64,000 bases of DNA, from the NCBI GenBank assembly GCA_009667805.1, contig CM019063.1:352804942-352868941 (forward strand), written 5' to 3'. Shown here piece after piece: positions 23,231 through 33,885 of this stretch (positions are counted from its first letter, which is position 1; every line of letters starts with the position of its first letter). The DNA is from Leptobrachium leishanense. Lineage: Eukaryota > Chordata > Amphibia > Anura > Megophryidae. The position numbers were made by a program, and so were the translations under genes. Under the pieces are notes generated by a model that had not been told where the DNA came from, did not search any database, and saw only the letters and a list, made by a program, of their open reading frames with translations.

Positions 23231-23982
23231 ATAAAGACATAATCATCATCCTTTACTGGCAAGGCGGCTGAGCTTAAGAGTAAGACGTATTTATCTGAAG
23301 CAAGAAATAAGTCAGCAATTTTGTGTCAGCAGTTTAAGGAGCTAGTTCCTCCAAAAACAACGTGCACAATAACCAGCACCACTTGTAGACGCACAAGTAG
23401 TACCCTGGCTGGGGCAGCTAGTGCTACTTCTACTGCGACAAAAAATGTGCTAGTACCAGAGATGTTTTATTCTAGTAGAGGCACGAAGGTACTGTACGTG
23501 GGAAGGTTCTTGAAAGTCATCATTCATTTAAGCAGCCCAAGACTGAGCTTCTTCAGTATCAGGAGGGAATTGCTTTAGCTCAATCACAAAGTGCCACCAC
23601 CACCGCTGCTGAACTTGATAGAACCCAAGAGAGAGATACTGGTGGTGTTCTATCCCATTCCCTATATCCTAGTAGCCCAGGGAGAAGGAATCCAGCAGCA
23701 GGACTCAACATCTCCCACTGGTGATGAATTTTTATCTTCACACAAAGACTATAATAGAAAATCTCATTTAAATTTGGATCTACAAGAGCAAGAAGATTTA
23801 CAGCCTTATACTTCTTTTCAAGGTTCCCTATCCCCTTACCATAGTACACATGATAGTTCCCCACTTTTGTTTTCCCAAGAAAACTCGTCGGCATCACCAG
23901 TGTCACCTGTCTCTCTGTCCCAAGTAGAAATTATTCGTACCAATATCAAAATTTGTGCTCTCGTCACCAATGCCACTAGTAC
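23231..23982 (+). other. Flank of ERV1, probably 5' part of the hAT element
   Basis: No stop-free gene is supported. Short open stretches rich in Ser/Thr/Gln (23321-23578 and 23591-23982) look like the poorly conserved N-terminal region of a hAT transposase gene. The ERV1 4-bp target duplication joins this stretch to 33757 onward, which leads directly into a hAT transposase. I assign it to that hAT by continuity only. Confidence 0.4.
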
Positions 23983-24662
23983 TGTAGGCGGACAAAAACA
24001 GATTCACTTTCAAGACGGCGCCGGACCGGGCACAAGTAAGGATTGTCAGAACACGAGTCTCTTCAGGAAAGGCAAACTTTATTGTGTCGTCACACAAGTG
24101 CCCACACAGGATTGAATCGCAAAGAGTGAGCCCCCCCTTTCACCCGTGCAAGGGATCTTGTACCCAAAAATACGTAATCAGGTACATCCCAGTTAGCCCA
24201 CCTCCCAATGACACTTTATTCCACCCCACGTGGGTTAATACCTCCCTTTGGCTAATACAAAGACATTTCATTAATTGGCTGTAAATTGGCAAACTTTGTG
24301 TTAGTTTCAGTAAATCAAAATTAATTGCTCTTACTGTTCCGGGCTGCGCCCTCCTCCCTTGCGCCTACAATCACTTGTTACAGATGGCACCTGGCCTGAT
24401 CTCTACTCCTTTGTCTTTCTGCGGGCCCCAACGACCTTGGAGGATCTACTTCGCTTTTCTCCTCCGTGCCAGGAACAGCAGAGATCTTTCATAAGGCTTT
24501 AATTGCTTTTCTGCTAATCTAAACGCATTCCTAAATTTCTACGTATACCTCATTCTAGTTTCAGCTACAAACCTGTCTAGTTATATACAAGTGAACCAAT
24601 ATTCTGAACAAGATGGCCGCCTGTGTACAATGGCGGCCGTCTTCCAGCCTATTTCCACTTCA
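23983..24662 (-). repeat. ERV1 3' LTR
   Basis: 680 bp; in sense orientation it begins TGAAGTGG and ends CCGCCTACA (TG...CA). It differs from the 5' LTR only at 24160 (G against A) and 24323 (A against C). Confidence 0.96.
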
Positions 24663-24675
24663 TTCCCCCCTTGGC
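24663..24675 (-). promoter_or_regulatory. ERV1 polypurine tract
   Basis: The minus strand reads CCAAGGGGGGAA directly before the 3' LTR start TGAAGTGG, the usual place of the plus-strand primer. Confidence 0.8.
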
Positions 24676-24721
24676 TCAAGTGTCAGGATCTTTTCCTGGC
24701 ACTTGTAGCCATTACACTCCA

Positions 24722-26523
24722 CTATTCTGAAACTCCTTGAAAAGGGGGGGGTTCTTTCACTGGGAACATACCCTGTGGAATTATCAGTGGTATCTTCTGT
24801 GTTTGTGTAGGTGTCAGTGCTGTTTTGCACAGTGGCCATAAACATAGCCCTATGCGGTATATCAGTATCCCTATGATCAAGATCACCACTATCATGAGTA
24901 TCATGGATCCAATCCGTGAGATAAATCTCAAGATGGAACCAAACCATTCTCCCATTGCTCCAAACCCACGGAGCGGATTCCAGCCTTCGGCAGCAATCCT
25001 CCTGGCTATACCCTGCAACTGTGCTACCTTCTCTTGGTGATCTTGAATTACCTGGTAATAATCTGGGACTTCATGTGTAGTGTTTCTGATGAAGGTGCAA
25101 CATTCATAGTGCATTGTCATTTCACACAATCCATTCAAGGCCGCACTGATCTGCTCAAGCGCCATATCATGTATCATCTGCACCTTTCGTAACTCACGCA
25201 TTTCCAGATTCAGCAGCTGGATATCCATACTGGTTCTATTCAGAATCTCATCCATCAAATTGACATAGCTATTCAATCTCCTCATCATCTCTCCTCCCCA
25301 TCCAGTCCATGCTGGCAACCATATCCATATTCGATCCATCTTCGCGAACAATTCTCTCTTTGGTCTTTCAAACACCAGTGGGTACCTAGGTGTAGTTCTG
25401 TGTCTGTGTTTGTGTCTTCTCCCCTTAGTCTCTGGATTGGGACCAGCTTAGCCAAATAACACATTCCCGTTATTGTTGGTGGTACCCATGTGTAACACAC
25501 CCTTTCACAGCACACCTGGTACCCTCCTTTCACTATAAATGGTGATGAATATAGTGTTCCCTTTGATATCTCTATCGCAAGGTGTCTCAGCCGTCTCATC
25601 ATATCCACTGCACCCTGCCTCCCATTGGTCACATTCCCAATCACCGCCTCTTGGTCTCTAGTGAGTTGCCTGCATCGTATATATAAATAATTCGCCTTTT
25701 GTCCTGTTTTGAATATGTAAATGCATGATGTCCAGTTGAACTGACTTGAGTTACATAACCCACCCTCGTTATTTATTTCTTTATCTGGTCCTAGTTGAAA
25801 ACACCATTCTGGTGGATACACTGGTCCTATTATGGGGTACCCGGGACTGACTGATTCTGTCTTTTCCCTTGGTGCATCGACAGCATGTATTGTGACATTC
25901 CCTGATACAAACATACTCAAATTCATTGGAACAGAGGCAAATGGTATATGAATTGTCTCTGGGTGCAGTCTACTACACACCCAGCATGCGGTTTGCCCAG
26001 ACTTTTTAGCATAGTCATATTTGAATTGCACAAGTAAGTGTCCTCTTGGGTTGGTTCCAGATAGCGCCTCTCGTTTTTGTCTCCACATGGTACGGTTCTC
26101 CATCACCGGGTGCGTACCACTCCAGATATAGGAAATATTCACTTTCCCCACATTGCCCGTACAATTAGGGCCTGCTCCACGCGAGAGGCCATAAATCAAA
26201 TTAGCAAGATATAAAATCAGCACCACAAATGCCCCGAATGTCAGAATTCCTTGGGCAATTCTTTTCAGTCACATAAACCCAATCCCTCCCCACGGAATTT
26301 CAAAAGTAAAAAACATTTCTGGATAATCAAGGGTGGGGGCCGGGCCCCTAAAAAGCACCCTGTGGGTATCCCCCGTTGGCGGGTGGTCAGGACCTGTGCC
26401 CATCAAAACACCCACTTGTTGATCCTCTGTATTATCTGGGTTAGGATCATTTAGGTGCTCATGGCTGTGGTCTTTGTCAGCTTCAGCCTCAGCGGGTTGG
26501 TCTCGTTGGTAACGACCTTCCAT
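24722..26523 (-). pseudogene. env: ERV1 env, surface and transmembrane subunits
   Basis: The frame opens at 26523 with an acidic N-terminal stretch of about 85 residues. A TGA (26269-26271) follows, then a hydrophobic LILYLANLIYGL segment that would serve as signal or anchor. The surface subunit has CWVC and several N-glycosylation sites. A furin-type site RPKR precedes the transmembrane subunit, which is shifted by one frame near 25375-25385. The TM subunit has a Trp-rich WLPAWTGWG, a coiled coil, CX6CC and a membrane helix near residues 155-185, then a short tail. No ordinary glycine-rich fusion peptide follows the furin site. Confidence 0.9.
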
Positions 26524-26551
26524 GCTGGTTCAGGACTGGCTGCAGCTGCTT

Positions 26552-27103
26552 TCACTCTGGAGTGATGTATCCACGGGACCCCTCGGCAACCTTTACTGCT
26601 GTGGGGGTTGATAACAGGACAAGATAAGGACCTCTCCATTTTGGACCTAGTGGATCATTTTTCCACTCTTTTACCCATACTGAGTCACCCCGACAATACT
26701 TATGCAGTGAAGGATACAGAAAATGCGGTATATTATCCCCCACCCAAATATTTAATTTCTGCATTGATTTACCCAGCATTACTACCTGATCATTTAGTTT
26801 AGTTTCTCCCAATGCCCGAAGGTCCCCCCTTAGTCCATTAATTAGAGGGGTTGGCCGTCCAAACATAAGTTCGTACGGACTTAGCTTCAATTGGGGGGTT
26901 GGTCTGCACCTAATGTGCAAAAGGACTATCGGCAGCAAGTCCAACCAGCTCAATGACGTCTCTTGGCACAGTTTGGACATCAAAGTCTTTAGGGTACGGT
27001 TCATTCTTTCAACTTTTCCCCGAACTTTGGGGCCTGTAGGCGGTATGTAGCTTCCAGGTGATGCCCAGTAGCCGGGCAAGTTGTTGCAAACAGTTCTGGA
27101 TAC
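26552..27103 (-). pseudogene. pol: ERV1 integrase, C-terminal part only
   Basis: After the OGFr-type segment the same frame reads GKVERMNRTLK (the catalytic-core helix with the third acidic residue), LSPYELMFGRP, and a C-terminal SH3-like part with WRGPYLVLL, ending at 26552. The HHCC zinc finger and the first two catalytic Asp residues are absent. It cannot act as an integrase as it stands. The 3' end lies next to the env start (26523). Confidence 0.9.
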
Positions 27104-27686
27104 TTTTGGGAGATAGTATCGCCATGCGAAAAATAACAAATCTTGTCTGTCTTGTGAATCTCTTACTGCTGGTATGAAAAAGTTCATTGCACTTTTCTTC
27201 ATTCTTGGCAGTCTGTTCTTGATAAGGATCTCCTTGAGGAAGAACCTCACCAGTGGGACTTGATATTCTTCTGCTCCCAATTCTCCCAGACTGTGCAGTA
27301 TTCGTGTGATCCGTAGATTATTGTGAGGATTGATTGTCGAATTTTCAAAACGTGACGCGAAATTTTCTGCTCGTTCAACTTCGGTTATTTCTTTGTCTTC
27401 CTCCTCCCCCACTATTTTTACGCCGAAGAATTTCAGCATCATGTTGTAGGCTCTGCGCAGTCTTTGCTGAACTTCTGAGGTGTTAACCATTAGGCGTGTC
27501 TCTTGCGGATTTAGGGGAGTAGAGTAGAAATTTCGGCCTTGTGTCCGAGTTGGGAAAAGCCATTGATGTAATCATAATGAGTTCTAATAGTTCATAATCA
27601 TCTTGCCATTTGTGCAATATTATTGCAATGAACTTGCCGTGGGGTTCAAACTTTCTCAAATTCATGTAGAACTCGTAATTTGGCAT
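27104..27686 (-). pseudogene. OGFr-type domain captured within ERV1 pol
   Basis: The minus strand carries nearly the whole conserved N-terminal domain of the opioid growth factor receptor family: MPNYEFY and DDYELLE (27686-27590), QWLFP (near 27555), RLRRAYNMML, RAENF, then NNLRITRILHSLGELG, PLVRFFLKE and FFAWRYY (to 27104). The first part is in frame with RNase H; a frameshift near 27580 and a TGA beside it separate it from the second part, which is in frame with integrase. There is no intron across about 580 bp. OGFr is a host family, not retroviral. I infer capture of a spliced host mRNA; an alternative is chance recombination between a host pseudogene and a provirus. Confidence 0.88.
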
Positions 27687-28745
27687 AGAGGATTGCGGTT
27701 CTTGCTTGCAGATCAATACTTTAGCTTGGTCTTCTGCTGGCGGTGGTGGTTTTGCAGCTGCTTTTGCGGCTTTGTCTGCGCGTCTGTTACCTTTTGGAAT
27801 TTCATCACGGCCTTTTTGGTGGCCACGACAGTGCATGATGCTGACAGCACTTGGTTTCCACACTGCTTCCAGGAGGGCCGCGATTTCAGCCGCATATGTG
27901 ATTTGTTGTCCTGAAGACGTAAGTAGGCCTCTCTCTTTGTAGAGTGCACCATGTGCATAGACTGTCATGAAAGCGTACTTGGAATCTGTATAGATATTTA
28001 CTCTTTTGCCTTCAGAAATTTCAAAGGCTCTGGTTAAAGCTGTTATTTCAGCCAATTGTGCAGATGTATGGCCTGGCAGTGGCTTTGCTTCAACGACTTC
28101 TTCTGTTGAGACTACTGCATAGCCGGAGACTTTCTTCCCATCATCCATATAGCTGCTACCATCAGTGAATAGCTGTAGGTCGTATTTGTCTAGGGGTACG
28201 TCTTGCAAATCTGGCCTGCTACTGAACACTTCTTCCATAACTTGGAGGCATTCATGATCTGGATCCTCTTCACAGTCAGGCAGTAAAGTAGCAGGGTTTA
28301 AGGTAGCGATGAGGTCCAAATGAACCCGTGGATTTTCACACATCATGGCTTGGTACTTCGTCATCCGGCTGTTGCTGAACCAGTAACCTCCTTTGACATC
28401 CAGCAGAGCCTTGACAGCGTGGGGCACCTTGACATAAAGAACTTGTCCAAGGGTCAGCTTGTCTGCTTCTGCTAACAGCATTGCGGTGGCAGCCACTGCT
28501 TTCAGGCATAGGGGTAGGCCGCAGGCCACAGGGTCAAGTTGCTTGGAGAGGTAGGCCACAGGCCTCAGCCATGAGCCAAAGGTCTGGACCAATACTCCTG
28601 TTGCTGTTTGATTATGTTCATGCACGAACAGCTGGAAGGGCTTGCTATGATCTGGCAGACCCAGTGCAGGAGCTTCCATCAGCAGAGTCTTTAATTTCTG
28701 GAACGCTGCTGTTTGCTCTTCTTTACAATGAAAGGGATCTTGTTC
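27687..28745 (-). pseudogene. pol: ERV1 connection and RNase H domains
   Basis: The frame has LNPATLLP in the connection, then RNase H blocks FTDGSS (first Asp), a LAEITALTRAF helix with the catalytic Glu, YTDSKYAF (Asp) and CRGHQKG. It continues through RRADKAAKAAA without a stop directly into the OGFr-type segment at 27686, where a retrovirus would normally have the integrase zinc-binding domain. Confidence 0.9.
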
Positions 28746-29598
28746 CCCCCCCCTCCGTGGCCTGATGAAGCGGCTTGGCAATATCTGCGAAGTTGGGGAT
28801 CCACAGGCGGCAGAAGCCTGCAGCTCCCAGGAACTCACGGACTTGCCTCCTGGTCTTTGGTTGGGGTATGCGGCACACCGCTTCTTTTCTTTCTGCCCCC
28901 AGTGCACGTTTGGTACCTGTTAACTGGAAACCCAGGTATTTTACACTGTGTTTGCATATTTGTGCTTTCTTTTTAGAAACTCTGTAACCTGCTTGGCTTA
29001 GCAGATGTAGCAAGACTTTTGTGGCGTATAAACAGTCTTTTTCTGTGGGGGAAGCCAGTAATAAATCATCAACATATTGTAGTAACACTACTTTGTCTGG
29101 CTGAGCGTTGAAGGCGAGGAGATCTTGGCTAAGCGCGCACCTGAAAATCGTGGGCGAATTTTTTTTTTTTGAAACTTTGAGGGAGGCGCGTCCACGTCAT
29201 TTGATGGCGCGCCCCCGTGGTAGACTCTTCCCACTGAAATACAAAAAGGGGCTGGCTTGCTGGAGCCAGACGGATGCAAAAAAAACCTCTTTTAAATCAA
29301 GCACTGTGTAATATTGTGTATCTCCGGGAATTAACACCAGTAAATTGTATGGATTAGGAACCACAGGGTGTAGTGTTACTGTGGCCTCGTTAACAGCTCG
29401 TAAATCTTGGACAGGGCGATACTCTTGTGTCCCCTCTTTCAAAACTGGCAATAGGGGTGTGTTCCATGGTGACACGCAGAATTTTAATATACCGTGATCT
29501 TTAAATCTCTGTAAATATATCTGTATATTCTGCTTGGCTTTCTGTGGGATATAATATTGTCTTAGAGCCACCGGTGTTGCGCCGGGCTGTGATTCAAC
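28740..29598 (-). pseudogene. pol: ERV1 reverse transcriptase
   Basis: RT blocks: YRPVQDLRAVN, YTVLDLKEVFF (motif A, catalytic Asp), NSPTIF, and LLQYVDDLLLA (motif C). The frame is disturbed between about 29100 and 29270. One break is at a T-run at 29160-29171 (A-run on the coding strand) just before NSPTIF. The YVDD part is open at 28723-29088, and a run of ten Cs near 28745-28755 breaks the join to RNase H. The catalytic motifs are otherwise conserved. Confidence 0.9.
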
Positions 29599-30135
29599 TC
29601 ATCTGGGCGGGTTTTCCTCCGCCCCCACCTCAGGAATTCCAAGGAGTAGTGCGTGCGGATCCGGCGTGGCAGACAGAGTAGGTGCCGTGCGCCATTCTTC
29701 CTCCTTTGACATAACTACTGCGATTTTCACAGATTGTGGATTGTGCGGACTGGCTGGATTATGCTGCCGAGCAAAACTGCTATCCTCCGGCAGGTCTAAT
29801 TGAGCGTGACCCCCGGGAAAAAACATAATTTGGGCTTGCAATTTGCAAAAGATATCCCGCCCCAGGAGTTGGATGGGACATTCGGGCATATACAAAAATT
29901 CATGTTCAACATTATGCCCACCCACACTACATTTTCTAGAAGCAAGAAAAGGATATTTAGCAGACACTCCCATTGCTCCCATAATATCAACCTCATTTCC
30001 CATTGGAGGTGCAATTTGCTTTGTTACAACAGAATATTCGGCACCGGTATCAACCATAAAAACTTCATCTTTATTTCCCACTCTCATTGTGACCGTGGGC
30101 TCGTGGCTACCGAGCGGGATGGGCCCAGGTCCCCG
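29599..30135 (-). pseudogene. pro: ERV1 protease
   Basis: In frame with gag after the TGA. It shows the retropepsin active site MVDTGAEYSVV and the C-terminal LLGRDI block, spaced as in gammaretroviral proteases. The frame ends at a TGA (29599-29601); the same frame reopens at once into RT. The normal linker between protease and RT is short here, so a small deletion is possible. Confidence 0.88.
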
Positions 30136-30138
30136 TCA
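30136..30138 (-). promoter_or_regulatory. Gag-pol stop codon, possible readthrough site
   Basis: The gag frame ends TAT TGA CGG and the same frame continues into protease 27 residues later. Gammaretroviruses express pol by readthrough of a stop at this place, mostly UAG. UGA followed by C is a known leaky context. I did not fold the downstream RNA. Confidence 0.6.
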
Positions 30139-31946
30139 ATATATATCCTGTCCTTCAAATGATGTCCCCGCCAGTCCCACAAACCCCGCTCCATTCCCTT
30201 CACTTCTTTCATACCTTCCGTCTGTTACCTGGCCATTAGGGGCTTGACCTCCCGTCTCCCCAACTTCACCCTTTCCCCCAAATTTAGCCAAAAATGCAGA
30301 ACAGTCGTTTTTCCAGTGACCTTCACCCCGGCACCACGCGCACTGATTGGGTCCTAGGGGTTCCCTAGGGGCTCCCCTTCCTCTTCCTCTAGCCCTCCTA
30401 CCCCTTGCCCTCCCTCTGTCTGGGCCACCTCGTCCTCCACCATTCCCCATGTATCCAACCACCCCGGTATGTCCCTTCTGTTTCTTTATTTCCTCTAAAT
30501 CCCGGTTATGATACACCTTATTAGCGATCTCCACTAACTCGCTAATACCTTTTCCCAAAAACCCATCTATTCTCTGTATTTTGTTCCGTATATCCCTTTG
30601 TGACTGACCCACAAACGAAGAGTTAATTAACCTCTGATTTTCCGTTGCCTCTGGGTCAATAGGACTATACATCCTGTACGCATCCAGCAATCTCTCTAGA
30701 AACGCACTTGGGGATTCCTTAACCTCTTGTATCACATCTGCTATTTTTCCCATGTTTGTGGGCTTCTTTCCTCCCGCTTTAACACCCATTATTACTGCTG
30801 TTCTGTATGTCTGCAGATGGGCAACTCCTTCAACTGTATTGTACGGCCATTTAGGATCTGTTTTGGGGTAATGCTCCTCCTCCCATGCTTCTGGATGAGG
30901 CTTAGCATCTGCTACGGCTTGGGCGAGTAAAATCTTTTGCGCGCTACTATTTATTCGGGCTCTCTCCTCTGTGGTAAACATTGTCAACATTAATTGCTGA
31001 CAATCTGCCCATGTGGGGTTATGTGTGAGCATAACTGACTCTATCATACTGGCCACTGCTGCGGGATTTGTGGAATACAGTGGTGTGTGTGTTTTCCAAT
31101 TAAAAAGATCTGTTGTTGTGAATGGGACGTATGTGTATTGCATTGGCCCTGGATTCCCATCCGCTAAAGGGGGCCTGGCACTTCCCGCAAAGGCATCTGC
31201 ATAGCGCTTTTGTAGGGATTGTGTTGGTACGGATCCCGGTGTTTATATATATTATTCGCTGCGCGTGTGGTAACTCCCTGGTCCTCATCCTCCTTTTCAT
31301 CATCACCATTCCCGTGGGGCACTAATATATATATACTCCCATCGGGCATCTCAATCTTCTCTGGTGGAGCCTCTCTGTCCCCTCCACCCGCTTCGCCCTG
31401 CTCTTCTTCCTCAGTCACACAGGACGGAGCAGAGGGAGCTGACCGAGACACAGCAGCTGCCCGCTCCCCCCTCTCCGCCCGCGCAACCGCGGCACTCAAA
31501 GCTTCCCTAGCTGCCCTATAACATGATGGATAGGACGGGGGTAAAACATCACTCTCTTCCGGTTGTTCTACTAACACCTCTCTCTCTCTCTCTCCATTAT
31601 TTTGGGGGTCCTGCTTCTTATTTCTCCCCGCTATCATTATAAAATGACTCTTGTTTTTAATACAATATCTCCATATATCTATATACGGGTATTGTTCAGG
31701 ATGTCCGTACTGCTCTGTGACTTGGGAATGTACCTTCTGTACCAACTCCGGGTCCATTGACCCCTGCTCTGGCCATCCTGGGACTAATAACGGCCACACA
31801 ACTGTACACATTACTTTTAACTTCTCTTTTTTTAATTCTACACCATAGTCATGAGTTTTATATAATGCTTCGAAATTCCGCACCATATATTCTAGGGGCG
31901 TCTCACCCTCCTTCACCTTCTTGGGCTTAGATGACCCGTTACCCAT
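30136..31946 (-). pseudogene. gag: ERV1 gag (one frameshift)
   Basis: It starts at 31946 with MGNGSSK, an N-myristoylation signal; an upstream in-frame Met at 31976 is less likely. The matrix region has PGWPEQG and PYIDIW, then a PPSYP late-domain motif. The capsid has TTDLFNWK, NPTWADCQQL and FTTEE, as in gammaretroviral p30. Then comes a Gly/Arg-rich linker and one zinc knuckle (CAWCRGEGHWKNDC). The matrix frame ends in a stop at 31164 and the capsid frame is shifted; the break sits at a run of Gs near 31165-31175. Gag ends at the TGA 30136-30138, in frame with protease. Confidence 0.92.
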
Positions 31947-33051
31947 TATTACTCTTGAAAACAGTACTCTTTGCAATACAGATATATTATTTCAACAACA
32001 GTTAAAATCTACAGTCTGATACTTCAGTCAACAATTCCTTCGTGTCTGCAGGCGCTTCCCCCTTCAGTAGCCGTCTGCAGTCGCCTGAGACGGAAACGTA
32101 CGTTCGGGGTCAAAACTCGTATTTGCTTCCTCGCGGAGCGAGTAGGCGCACGTTCACTCACAGCACTCGAGTCAATTCATTCACAACACATACCGTATCA
32201 GATGCTTTCATCACATAACAGAACAATAGAACACTTCAACTCTTTTTACTAGCCGATGGGTACTCAGTTCCTCCTCTGTGGCTCCTTATACCCCGTAATT
32301 TGAACTCTAACTCTTGACTGCTTGTGACTATGTGCACCCCGTTCTATATCTCTACTGCCGTCTGCAATTCCAATTTGCCCTATGGGTAATCTCACCCACC
32401 CGGCACCACTATCTCTGCAGCTACCGCTGGCTCCACTATGAGCCCTTTTCACTACACGACGTGCACACTAGCACTGACTCAGGCTCTCAGCCCAGTCACA
32501 GAAAATCCCTCCTCCTTTCCCTTTTACCCACGTGGTGAAGCTCTATTTACAAACACTGACTACTGACTTATGCAACTCCACGTGGTTACCTTCTCCCTCA
32601 CTTACAGAACTACCCTTTGATTGGCATTCAATTCCCCGAATCCAGACACCCGCTAGCCACTCTGGCTCCTTACAATGTCAGTGCTATCAGCGGCGGGCTA
32701 GATATGCCAATAGGATGGTGGCCATCGCATCCTCTTATCCGTCTATCTCAGTCGGACGTTTCCCTTAGATACCGGTATCTCCTTTAGACATACAAAACAT
32801 AGAAGACACGTTACCTATCGCCGGCGCTGCTTGCTGTTTTCTCAGACTCAGTGGTGTCCCAGTTCCCTGGTCGGGGGTCCGTTTGGGACGAGACGAGGTC
32901 CACTGAACAGGAAATCCTGCTTGGCGCCTGCAGATGTCAGCTCACCTTCAACGGATGCCCAACCATCGGGATTCTCGCACCCGCTGCAGTCAAGCACTGC
33001 ACTGTGTTCACAGCAGCCCGTTACTGTGTGCCCGGAAAGGGCCCGTATCCC
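31947..33051 (-). other. ERV1 5' leader
   Basis: About 1.1 kb between primer site and gag start without a supported coding region. A splice donor and packaging signal are expected here but I could not identify them with confidence. Confidence 0.55.
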
Positions 33052-33070
33052 GGCTCACGATGCCCCCAAA
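33052..33070 (-). promoter_or_regulatory. ERV1 primer-binding site, tRNA-Pro-like
   Basis: Two bases after the LTR end the minus strand reads TGGGGGCATCGTGAGCCGG, followed by GAT. This resembles the proline tRNA primer site of gammaretroviruses (TGGGGGCTCGTCCGGGAT) but with an extra A and a GAG insertion, so priming by tRNA-Pro is only likely. Confidence 0.5.
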
Positions 33071-33072
33071 AA

Positions 33073-33752
33073 TGTAGGCGGACAAAAACAGATTCACTTT
33101 CAAGACGGCGCCGGACCGGGCACAAGTAAGGATTGTCAGAACACGAGTCTCTTCAGGAAAGGCAAACTTTATTGTGTCGTCACACAAGTGCCCACACAGG
33201 ATTGAATCGCAAAGAGTGAGCCCCCCCTTTCACCCGTGCAAGGGATCTTATACCCAAAAATACGTAATCAGGTACATCCCAGTTAGCCCACCTCCCAATG
33301 ACACTTTATTCCACCCCACGTGGGTTAATACCTCCCTTTGGCTAATACAAAGACATTTCATTAATTGGCTGTAAATTGGCAAACTTTGTGTTAGTTTCAG
33401 TAAATCAAAATTCATTGCTCTTACTGTTCCGGGCTGCGCCCTCCTCCCTTGCGCCTACAATCACTTGTTACAGATGGCACCTGGCCTGATCTCTACTCCT
33501 TTGTCTTTCTGCGGGCCCCAACGACCTTGGAGGATCTACTTCGCTTTTCTCCTCCGTGCCAGGAACAGCAGAGATCTTTCATAAGGCTTTAATTGCTTTT
33601 CTGCTAATCTAAACGCATTCCTAAATTTCTACGTATACCTCATTCTAGTTTCAGCTACAAACCTGTCTAGTTATATACAAGTGAACCAATATTCTGAACA
33701 AGATGGCCGCCTGTGTACAATGGCGGCCGTCTTCCAGCCTATTTCCACTTCA
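33073..33752 (-). repeat. ERV1 5' LTR
   Basis: 680 bp, near-identical to 23983-24662. It would carry the promoter; I did not identify a convincing TATA box by eye. Confidence 0.96.
33168..33173 (-). terminator. ERV1 LTR polyadenylation signal
   Basis: AATAAA on the minus strand inside the LTR; the same signal is at 24078-24083 in the 3' LTR. Confidence 0.7.
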
Positions 33753-33885
33753 GTACCACCTCACCAGTAGGAGCCTGTCACCCCACTATCCCAAAAATGT
33801 TTAAAAAAAAATAAACATGGGTTACAACAAGGAGAAACTGAAAGTACTGCTACTATTACATCACAATGCATAGGCCAGGTTCAGC

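Larger units (their letters stand above)
23983..33752 (-). mobile_element. ERV1, gammaretrovirus-like provirus with OGFr-type insert in pol
   Basis: This is a 9,770-bp provirus on the minus strand. Order: 5' LTR (33073-33752), primer site, leader, gag, protease, RT, RNase H, OGFr-type segment, C-terminal integrase, env, polypurine tract, 3' LTR (23983-24662). A GTAC duplication lies outside both LTRs (23979-23982 and 33753-33756). Matrix and capsid wording, single zinc knuckle, in-frame stop between gag and protease, and CWVC/CX6CC env motifs all fit class I (gamma-type) retroviruses. The LTRs differ at two of 680 positions, so integration was recent. The genome lacks the integrase core and carries several frame breaks. 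Confidence 0.95.

Noticed and set aside
27104..27686. The OGFr-type sequence as a resident host gene with ERV1 inserted around it
   Set aside because: It lies well inside one provirus with near-identical LTRs, is intronless, and is flanked directly by RNase H and integrase frames; a host exon at this exact place is much less likely than capture.
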